DNA from: Diplolepis rosae
Taxonomy: Eukaryota > Arthropoda > Insecta > Hymenoptera > Diplolepididae
Reading direction: 5' to 3'
Assembly: GCA_030998225.1 (NCBI GenBank)
Contig: JAPYXD010000484.1
Coordinates: forward strand, 434,001 to 498,000
DNA length: 64,000 bases
In this document: positions 56,183 through 64,000 of the stretch, in pieces
How the letters are laid out: every line of letters begins with the position of its first letter
Numbering within the stretch: position 1 is the stretch's first letter
Program-made: the position numbers and the translations under genes
The notes under the pieces: generated by a model
Databases searched by the model: none
Told to the model about the DNA's origin: nothing
What the model saw: the letters and a program-made list of their open reading frames with translations, nothing else

Positions 56183-56939
56183 AAGGGTTTCCCAATAGGG
56201 GTGATATGATTTTGAATGTCCCTATCGGGCTCATTTGAACTGAAATTTTTGACGTCTGCTGTCAGTTGTCATCAGTAAGGTTTGCCATTTAATCATGAGT
56301 AGTTTCACGCTTCCACAACGTTTGGAAATTGTCCAATTATTTTATCAAAATTCGAGAAGTTTTGTCGGTGTTCAAAGAGCATATCGTGCAAAATATGGTC
56401 GTCATTCTGCTCCATCCGCGCTCTCAATTCGTCGAATAATCGATAAGTTGGAGAGTGAATTTACTCTATTGGATACTAAGCCTAAAAATCGTATGCGTAC
56501 CGCACGTTCTACACAGAATATAGCCGCCGTACAGGCCAGTATCGAGGAAAACCGTGAATTGTCTGTGCCACGCCGATCTCAGGAATTGGGCCTGTCCAGG
56601 ATGACTACCTGGCGTATTTTACGATTGGATCTTGGCCTGCATCCCTATAAGATGATTCTGGCCCAAGAACTGAAGCCTAATGACCATCGTTTGCGTCGGG
56701 AGTTCGCGGATTGGGCTCTGGATTCAATTGAAAATGATCCCAATTTTCATCAAAAAATCATCTTTTCTGATGAGGCGCATTTTTGGCTCAAGTCTCGGGG
56801 GACATTTGGCCGATATATTGTTTAAATCATAAATGGCATAGAATATCCAATATAATAAAAAAGATTTCGATCAATTCCGAATGAATATTCAGTGTTTTTT
56901 TTCAATTTCAAAACATATCACCCTTATTGGGAAACCCTT
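56183..56939 (+). mobile_element. Internally deleted DD41D mariner element with intact ends
   Basis: TIRs AAGGGTTTCCCAATAGGGGT and the inverted CCCTTATTGGGAAACCCTT (one mismatch) are flanked by TA at 56181-56182 and 56940-56941. It is 757 bp, too short for a full element; the transposase is cut after its first catalytic Asp. It is a non-autonomous but end-complete derivative. Confidence 0.9.
56295..56825 (+). pseudogene. DD41D transposase, N-terminal part, open frame
   Basis: 176 codons without interruption, beginning MSSFTLPQRLEIVQLFYQNS. There are two helix-turn-helix regions (SFVGVQRAYRAKYGRHSAPS; VPRRSQELGLSRMTTWRILR) and the first catalytic Asp in KIIFSDEAHFWLKS. After SRGTF the frame leaves the family and stops, marking the deletion point. 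If expressed it would be a DNA-binding fragment without catalytic activity, the type of product that can repress its full-length relatives; that is speculation. Confidence 0.85.
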
Positions 56940-57392
56940 TAGTTATGAGGTTTCTTGACTGCGTATGTGTAAGTCCTATGCTAAGCCCTATTCTCAATCT
57001 AAGAGGAAAATACAAAAGTCGTCCACATGGTATATTTCCTATAAACTAAAATAAAGAAAAGTTTTCTCGGTGCTAGGTTTATCAAACCAAGTACTTCTGT
57101 TCGTGAAATTCTAATCTAGTTCATGGAAAAAGCTTTTTTTTTCAAGCTTCTGTCCGAGCATTTAAAAGTACGACAAGTGGCGTGCTTCTATTACACGTCG
57201 TCCGTACTGTAGCAGCACCAAGTTCGAATTATAAAAGATCCTGAATGGTGTTTTTTCCCCTTGAATACATTCCGTAATAAAAAAGCACAATTTCGTGAAA
57301 ATATCTCTTTCCGTGCAGTAAATCGTACTATCAGCACTGTAAGAAATACTTACGATATATATCAATTTTACTACTGAGCAATGTTCATATAA

Positions 57393-58152
57393 ATGAATTG
57401 AAGAAAATGAAGAATTTCATCGAAAAATCATCTTCAGCGATGAAGCTCATTTCTGGCTCAATGGCTTTGTTAATAAGCAAAATATGCGTTATTGGTCAGC
57501 GACAAACCCAAATGTGCTTCTTGAGACACCGTTGAATCCGCAAAAAGTGACTGTTTGGTGCGGTTTTCATGCCGGCGGTGTGATTGGGCCGTATCTTTTT
57601 GTGGATGAAAAAGACCGTCATGTTACCGTCAATGGAGAGCGCTATCGTGCTATGTTGGAAGATTATTTGTGCCCAGAATTGGATGAACTTGAGATCAACG
57701 ATATGTGGTTTTAACAAGACGGTGCCACTAGCCACACAACACGCGTCACAATCGATTTATTGGAAGGCAAATTCGGTGAACGTGTTATCTCGAGAAATGG
57801 TCCGGTCGAATGGCCGCCTCGTTCATGCGATCTAACGCCATTGGATTTCTTTTTATGGGGCCATATCAAAGCACTGGTCTATGCCAACAAGTCAGCAACT
57901 TTATGCGACCTCAAAGACAACATCCAACGCGAAATTGCCAACGTTCCGGTCGAAATATGTGCCAGAGTGGTGGAAAATTGGATCCAAAGAATCGACCGCT
58001 GTAAACGGGCTAATAAAATATGACCGATATCGAATTTCATTCATAAAATGTAATGCTTGCACTACACCCACAATAAATTTGAACTCAATGTCTCAAATAT
58101 TTCTATGTTTTATGCATAGATAAAATTGTTATGTACCTATTGGAAAACCCTT
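57393..58152 (+). pseudogene. DD41D mariner element, 3' half
   Basis: One frame runs from about 57393 to 58023 with a single nonsense codon: TAA at 57712-57714 where the family has Gln (WFxQDGATSH). It contains the first Asp in KIIFSDEAHFWLNG, VNKQNMRYWSATNP, VTVWCGFHAGGVIGPYLF, the second Asp in QDGATSHTTR and the third in LTPLDFFLWGHIK, with 41 residues between the latter two. It ends in a right TIR TTGGAAAACCCTT before TA (58153-58154). The N-terminal half and left TIR are absent. It is related to but not identical with the 56.2-kb element. Confidence 0.88.
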
Positions 58153-58202
58153 TAGTAACTAATTGGTCCCAACTACATCAAAATATTGTTACTTTAACTT
58201 AA

Positions 58203-58457
58203 GGGCATGTGATACTTGAGAAAAGTAGCAATCTCAGGTGAACAATTTGGTCCAGTTTCTACACGTGTGTGTCCAAAGTATATTAAATTTTTTTTCCAAA
58301 ATTTGGGACTTAATAGAGAAGATAAAAGTAGTAGTAGTAGTCTATTTACTTTCGTTTTTATCCAAATTTTGAAAATAAAATTTTATTTACTTTAGACACA
58401 AACATGTAGAAACTTAAAATCAATAGAATATGCTAATCTCCTAAGTATCACATGTCC
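58203..58457. mobile_element. 255-bp palindromic MITE with TTAA target sites
   Basis: TTAA (58199-58202), then GGGCATGTGATACTTGAG; mirrored by CTAAGTATCACATGTCC, then TTAA (58458-58461). The inverted similarity extends inward (TTTCTACACGTGTGTGTCC against GACACAAACATGTAGAAAC), so nearly the whole element folds back. The exact TTAA duplication suggests piggyBac-type (or other TTAA-specific) mobilisation. Confidence 0.88.
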
Positions 58458-59253
58458 TTAAGTATATGATTCGCTAGCTGTTCGTTATGGTTGCTAAAAC
58501 AATAGTATTTTTAGTATCAACAGGAATATGGTTATGGCAATCATATGGGTTATTCTCCAGGTACAGGGCACTTAAAAAAAAATTCGTTGAAAACCAGAAC
58601 ATCCAAAAGTGTTCACGCTAAAAAGTTATTTCAAGGGTTTTCAGAGGCTTTTGATTGCTTGCATTGTTCGAGTATTCCTGTAATTAAGACATATTCCTCA
58701 ACGGAGTAAGAAAATAATAAAGAAAAATTGGATGTAAGATGAAAAACTTTTTTTCTTTATTGGTGATAAAAATTTTTTTTTTAAATTAGAAAAATATTAA
58801 TTTTTTAAGATGAACGGATCTATAATGAATATTTAAAGATCGAATGAAAGGTAAAAATAGGATTAAGTTGTCTTATAAGTAAGCAATATAATCTATTGAA
58901 ATCAATACCAATTTAATAATAACAAATAATAATTATTTTAATTAGTTATTTTAATTAGCCAAATGTAAGGTTACTTCGATGGATGTTACGTCGATGGAAA
59001 GCAACCCAAAATTCTTTCTACATGGAAAAAAATTTGTCTAGGCGACCGAGTGAATCAAGAATTTATTTAACTTACAGAATCTATATAACTAGATTATGTC
59101 AAATTATTAGTTACATTATATAAACTATTCGACTAGAACAGGACTTTTCATGAAATTTCTGAATAAGAAAAATTACTTTTATCACTAAATTAATCAAAGT
59201 TTTTATACAATAAAATTAACGAAGGATTCAGATAAAACGGGAATAATAGTATA
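58458..59253. other. Unassigned AT-rich spacer
   Basis: No feature recognised. Confidence 0.4.
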
Positions 59254-59630
59254 TTATGTGCCTAGGCGCATAATGAGGGTTATTACGCGACGAGCAACAA
59301 TGCTCGCAGGAGATCGAAGCCGAGACAAAGTCGAAACGAAGCCGAGGCGCGATCAGTCCTGCGAGCTTTTAAGCGAGTCTCGTAATTAACCGAATTGTGT
59401 GCATTGGTCAATATTCTATTTTATGTGACTTCGGCGCGTAAACGAGTTTTTATGCGAACACTCGAATCCAATCTGAAAAGGTCGAAATTGCCGTGATTAT
59501 GGCCCATCCATTTGACATTTCGCGAATACTTCTGGCCATTTTAATTTTCTCTATCGTGTAGTAGCAGCGTATTGTAATAGACGCATGCGCAGTTCAAATG
59601 TACAAGGCTTTGTCAGATTTGTTGCTTTTC
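59254..59630 (+). mobile_element. Partial copy of the TIR repeat seen in gypsy pol
   Basis: TTATGTGCCTAGGCGCATAA, the hairpin GCAACAATGCTCGCAGGAGA ... TCCTGCGAGC, and ATGCGCAGTTCAAATGTACA match 34062-34612 in reverse complement. It appears to end within the element near 59630, so one TIR is missing. Confidence 0.82.
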
Positions 59631-60129
59631 TCGTATTTCTTATTATTTAAATTAAGATATATCTTTGCACGAAATAACTTTCAATTAAATATAGTGAATA
59701 GATTTCACCCAAATAAGAATATTAATCTTACAAATACCGTTTGAGCTGTATTTGAAGTTTACTGAACACTAATATTGAAATATTGTGTTATCTATTTCCT
59801 ACGTGATTTTAAAATGTGCTCAAAAGTAATTTTTCGTGTTTATAATTTTATTTTATTCTCATTTATAATACTATAATTTAATTATTTGCTATGAAATATG
59901 TTATCGGGCATTAAAATGAAGAATTTCAAAAAGCTTTATGACGATGCTATCGATAGTTTCAATAATACATCTCGTTGAGATAAAAGTGCCCTGTCTGTGG
60001 AGAATTTGCCATATAAGACTAGATGTGACTAGGTATTCATCCATTTCTTTAATTGTCACACCATATCTTTTTTCCGCGTAACATTTATACTATACGTATT
60101 ATAAATTATCAATTAATCTTATTTTTGAC
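59631..60129. other. Unassigned AT-rich spacer
   Basis: No feature recognised, except TTTTTGACAG at 60123-60132, a possible splice acceptor just before the transposase-like reading frame. Confidence 0.4.
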
Positions 60130-61692
60130 AGGGTATTGTGACTGCGGCAGCACTTTAAAGTGTGAAATTGACAACCTAAGTTTCAAAAATTGCGTACGCT
60201 TCAAATACATCATAAGAAAGGGTTCTAAAAAATGTGGCAAGACTTATTTACGACAACCAATGCGTGAAGCGGTTACAAAACTGTTATGCTCCAAACCTGC
60301 AGAAATATATCGTGTTGATGAAGCTGTAAAACTAATGTCAGAGGGCGATCCAGAACATCCTAAATTCAAAATCTTAAACATGTTAAAGGGTGAAAAGTGT
60401 GAGTACAAGCGGAATAATTATCTTGACCCTGATGTAAGAATAGCTTTAGAAAAACTAAAACGCAGCACTTTAGCGAATATTATTCGTTATATCGGACTTA
60501 GTCCTTTGCAGTGCACTTTTGGACTCATCAACTTTCTGTCTATTTGCAATATGCAAAAAAAGGATGGACTACCATAACTCTTGATGCTTCTGGAAGGATG
60601 GTAAAGAAAATTACTATTATGGATGGAGTGAAATCTAAAGTGATTTATTTATATAACATTGTAATACATACTGAAGCTGGACAGATCTTAGTAGCTCAAA
60701 TGATAACGGAAAGCCACGATACGAACTCGATACTGTTCTTCCTATTGCAGTGGACACAATCAGGTGCCCCTTTTCCGAACGTGGTAGTATGCGATGGAAC
60801 AATCGCTCTTTTAACGGCAGTTATAAAAGCTAAAGAAATCCTCAAAGCAATTCTACCCGTTGCGTACTGTCAAACAGACGAAAACGTTCAAGGGAGAAAC
60901 CAATTCACAAAATGTGAAAAGCAAAAACGTATCCTGCCTAGACTTTTATAACCTGAAGAATTAATTTCAGAAGAAGAATCGCAAGAGGACTCGGAAAACT
61001 CACCATTTTCACGACCAGAAGTGAAAAATTTATTTGACTACGAAGAGAATGAATTTTCAAGCGAGCCACATAACACTTGGTTGCAAATTGCTAACAATAT
61101 AGACGATCAACCACAGGAGCTAGCTAAAGAAGAATATGGAGAACATGAGAGTGCATACTATCTCCCGAAGTTGGCTGAAAAACTGAAGCGTGACATGAAA
61201 ACGTTTGTAATATAGGGCTGTGTGGGTAGAGATAAATTAAAAAATGGAAGAATCCCCGCATCAAGTGCCGTAGTTAAATGCGAATTTAAAAATATCAAGA
61301 CCAAATTTCTTGATCATAAAACACTCCCTATGCGACCAGACGAATTTGTTGAATTAATTACTCTGCGGTACATTAAAGGAAGCACAATTCTTTACATTGC
61401 TAAAGATAACAAAATCTAAAAAGAAAAAATGATTAAAAATGCTGAAGGTCTTGATGAAAATATTTTGGCGTGGGTAAATTCAGATGACTTAAAATTCGAT
61501 AGTAATATCGATGAAGTTACGACTCTTCAACCTGAAGGCATCTTAAAAAATAGAACATTGGATGAAGATTTCTCACTATCTACTAAATATCTCAAAACTC
61601 AACTATTTTCTAGTCAAGGCCGTGAATCACCCACAGACTCCCGCCTTATTTCACTCCCTGTAACTCCATTTCGAGACAAAATGAAATATTGA
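60130..61692 (+). pseudogene. MULE-like transposase pseudogene
   Basis: The N-terminal frame (60130-60577) has GYCDCGSTLKCEIDNLSF (possible zinc finger). After a frameshift near 60510-60570 a second frame runs to 61692, broken by three in-frame stops (60949, 61213, 61417). It shows VYLQYAKKGWTTITLDASGR with the likely first Asp, VAQMITESHDTNSILFFLLQ, VVVCDGTIALLTAVIKA with the second, and a C-terminal NGRIPASSAVVKCEFKNIKT ... LPMRPDEFVELI region. This order resembles MULE-type DDE transposases common in insect genomes. TIRs were not found. Superfamily assignment is tentative; the loss of function is clear. Confidence 0.6.
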
Positions 61693-62095
61693 GTTAAGAA
61701 TGTATGCGATTAAATAAAATGCACTAAGATAGGTCTGTTGCTCAGACCTATATTTGTACATTTTACATTAATTCATAAATTTTCAACTCGTTATCTCACT
61801 TTGCATGGAATTGGGGTTACAGGAATTTAAATAACGGATAGGTAAGTATCTTTGAGTTATCCTTAAATGGAGTTTATAAATTTGGTTTCTTAACGAACAT
61901 TTTAATAGATCATTTCTGTCTTTATATTAATGATAATATTCAAAAAATAAAATAGAATCCTTGAAAGGTTACAAATATTGTTTATAATTTTTTATATATA
62001 GACGTATTTCAGCGGAAATAGATATAAAATTAAGTTCTTCGTTAAAGAAAAAATGTTTTAGATCTTAGTCAGATTGCTTTTTGCTAATTTACAAG
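61693..62095. other. Unassigned AT-rich spacer
   Basis: No feature recognised between the MULE-like relic and the next mariner. Confidence 0.4.
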
Positions 62096-62097
62096 TA

Positions 62098-63028
62098 TAC
62101 GAGGTGTGTCTAAAAAGTATCCGACCTGCGCTCATATCTCCGCGTTGGTGCTATTCTTCGCCATCCGGACCGTGAAATCCTTCGAAGTAGTCCCCATTTG
62201 ATTGAACCACACGCTCCCAGCCGTACTTCCACATCTTAAAGCAATCCTCGAACGCAGATTTTGGAATGGCCTTCAGCTCGCGCGTCGCATTACTCTGAAT
62301 CGTCTCGATGTCGTCGAACCGCTTTCCTTTGAGCGCCATTTTCAATTTTGGGAACATCCAAAAGTTGCAGGGAGCTATGTCGGAACTGTACGGAGGCTGG
62401 CGAAGCTGTACAATCTTGTGTTTCGCCAAAAATTGCTGCACAAGGTTCGATGAATGCGCTGGCGCATTATCGTGGTGAAGAAGCCAGTCACCGCTTGATC
62501 AGAAACGCGGTCGTTTTCTTCTTACGGCATCACGCAATCTTTTCAGAACATCAACGTAATATTCTTTGTTGATAGTCTGACCTCTTGGAGCAAATTCGTA
62601 GTGCACAACACCCTCACAATAAAAAAAAAAATCAGCATTGACTTGACATGGCTCCGGCTTTGACGTGCCATTTTTGAACCGCCTGTACCACTCCTTTATC
62701 TGTGTTATGCCCATACTTTCGTCCACAAAAGCCTTCTATATCATTTCAATCGTCTCCGTACAATTCTTGCCGAGATTGAAGCAAAATTTGATGCAAATTC
62801 GTTAATTTGTTCTTTCTGTCATTTTCAACTGTAAACAAATGCGACGAACGGAAAAAGCACGCTGGACATAAACACACGCTGCGCGCGACCCAAGGCGTAC
62901 GGCCGGTAACCGGCATTTAGGGAGTTCGTGAGGGACTACTGATTACGCTCATACCCCGCAGAGGCCAATCGAGCGCTTTGGCACGAAGATATAAACGCAA
63001 GTCGGATACTTTTCGGACAGAACTCGTA
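62098..63028 (-). mobile_element. Mariner element with TIRs, internally deleted
   Basis: Inverted ends ACGAGGTGTGTCTAAAAAGT on the left and, mirrored, ACGAGTTCTGTCCGAAAAGT on the right both continue ATCCGAC and lie next to TA. At about 930 bp it is shorter than a full 1.3-kb element. The region 62780-63000 is relatively CpG-rich 5' untranslated sequence of the element. Confidence 0.88.
62151..62790 (-). pseudogene. Mariner transposase relic, third Asp mutated
   Basis: The N-terminal part is short (GITQIKEWYRRFKNGTSKPE), then a deletion leads to FFFYCEGVVHYEFAPRGQTI and VDVLKRLRDAVRRKRP. A frame change near 62500 precedes WLLHHDNAPAHSSNL, with the second Asp, and PPYSSDIAPCNFWMFPKLK, where the third catalytic Asp is replaced by Asn, 34 residues after the second. 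The remainder, GKRFDDIETIQSNATRELKA and FEDCFKMWKYGWERVVQSNG, is the normal C-terminus of this lineage. Deletions, the frameshift and the D-to-N change make it inactive. Confidence 0.85.
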
Positions 63029-63029
63029 T

Positions 63030-63733
63030 TTGCATTAGCAACATTAGTGAACTGGCTCGCTAGCTTGGTCACGCTGAGGAGTTACAAAGTAAAACGGGAG
63101 ACAGGAGATCGATACAAATGGCCGAATAGTTTTGTTGATCGGCGTTCGAGTGTATTTAATTAAACAACAATTAGGACTATCAGCCTCGTAAATGAGAATA
63201 ACCTTATCTGGAATTTTAATAATTCACATCTTACATTTCCTAACTTGAAATAAAACTCATAAAGGCCTTTCTTTTAGATTAGGTTTATAAACATTAATTA
63301 TGTATATCCTGTTACAAAATTAATGTCAATGAATATCATTGGAAATGGAAGAATTTACGTCTTATTTTAAGAATACGTAAAAATGACTTACACAAGCTGC
63401 AGATGCCACTAAACTGAAACCTCGTTTAATCAGGATATTCTTGTGTGTGTCCAATGCAGCGAGGTAAATTATTTAAACGTGAAATTGTAACCGAAGTGAC
63501 CCAGGCCTCGATATGCTTGCTCCTTCTCTACTCCGTACCGCCCCATCACCACTAAACTAGTGAGACAGTCTAACATATTGAGGTCTGATTGAACGAGGTT
63601 CCAGTGTATTCCTATTCGCAGAGAATCTATGCAAATGACATTTAGGTAAAGATGTGCTAGAACTTGACACTAGCGAACATAAAAAGAGTATGACTCAAGA
63701 GCCAACTTTAAAGGAATTTTAACACATTGTTAT
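63030..63733. other. Unassigned sequence
   Basis: No supported feature seen after the mariner. Confidence 0.4.
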
Positions 63734-63734
63734 T

Positions 63735-63989
63735 TATAATTTTATAAAAAATACTGAAGAATATGCAGGGAATAAGAGAATAATTATTTCGTGCTTTACA
63801 GAAGAAAATTGTGAATTCGTGAATAAAAAGAATACCTGCCAGTTGTGTTCTAACTTAGTAAATCCTCTAGAGCAACTTTGCAAAGAGTGTAAGAAAAATG
63901 GAAGTGTTTCTGCAATACTGGCTTCTAGAGAAATAGAGGACTGGGGTGGCTTAGTCAATAAAAATGAGAAAAAGAACGGAAATACGTGA
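63735..63989 (+). other. Possible coding fragment with two CxxC motifs
   Basis: A plus-strand frame reads IIISCFTEENCEFVNKKNTC, QLCSNLVNPLEQLCKECKK and ILASREIEDWGGLVNK before stopping. CQLC ... CKEC would suit a small zinc-binding fold. I cannot assign a family; it could be part of a repeat-encoded protein or an unrelated exon near the window edge. Confidence 0.25.
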
Positions 63990-64000
63990 AAAAAAAAGAT

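Noticed and set aside
47049..64000. Further dynamitin exons
   Set aside because: I looked for the conserved region expected after the RTGY motif and did not find it; the following intron probably runs past the window.

Overview
This is a repeat-saturated stretch of an arthropod nuclear genome, almost certainly an insect. The evidence is spliced coding exons, an AT-rich background, and a dense mix of mariner/Tc1, R1-like non-LTR, Ty3/gypsy, tRNA-SINE and MITE-type sequences, with no bacterial operons. I cannot fix the order; the repeat mix would suit Hymenoptera, but that is a guess.

The one host gene I recognise is dynamitin (DCTN2, dynactin subunit 2) on the + strand. Two of its exons are present, at 15078-15149 and 46909-47048. 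They are separated by an intron of about 31.8 kb made almost wholly of transposable elements. I found neither the first exon nor any exon after 47048.

Layout. 1-4.03 kb: a mariner relic cut by an R1-like retrotransposon. 4.77-6.08 kb: a complete mariner with TIRs and two nonsense codons. 6.82-10.34 kb: the most interesting unit, a two-exon tyrosine recombinase gene with an open frame and all expected catalytic residues, lying between inverted repeats of about 230-300 bp, with repeated subterminal modules and a 612-bp foldback element inside. 11.0-11.65 kb: tRNA-derived SINE-like repeats. 12.6-14.3 kb: a second R1-like relic. 17.1 kb: a degenerate hammerhead-like ribozyme core of Penelope type. 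18.15-21.24 kb: hAT-like, DD41D-mariner and Tc1 relics. 22.86-24.15 kb: a TIR-type repeat, an LTR fragment and an R1-like 3' tail. 26.93-31.0 kb: the largest R1-like copy, abutting a Ty3/gypsy element (about 31.0-39.1 kb, minus strand) that has itself been hit twice, once in pol and once at the gag/pol junction. 39.95-41.07 kb: a ~103-bp tandem array hit by a MITE, followed by a 739-bp LTR. 42.4-46.8 kb: small relics. 47.7 kb: an orphan piece of the recombinase element's inverted repeat. 50.5-63 kb: further mariner relics, a DDE element with ~465-bp inverted repeats, DD41D elements, a TTAA MITE, a MULE-like transposase pseudogene and a deleted mariner.

Almost every mobile-element frame is broken. 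The tyrosine recombinase is the exception, which suggests it is recent or under selection. All family assignments come from motifs read by eye; no database search was run.
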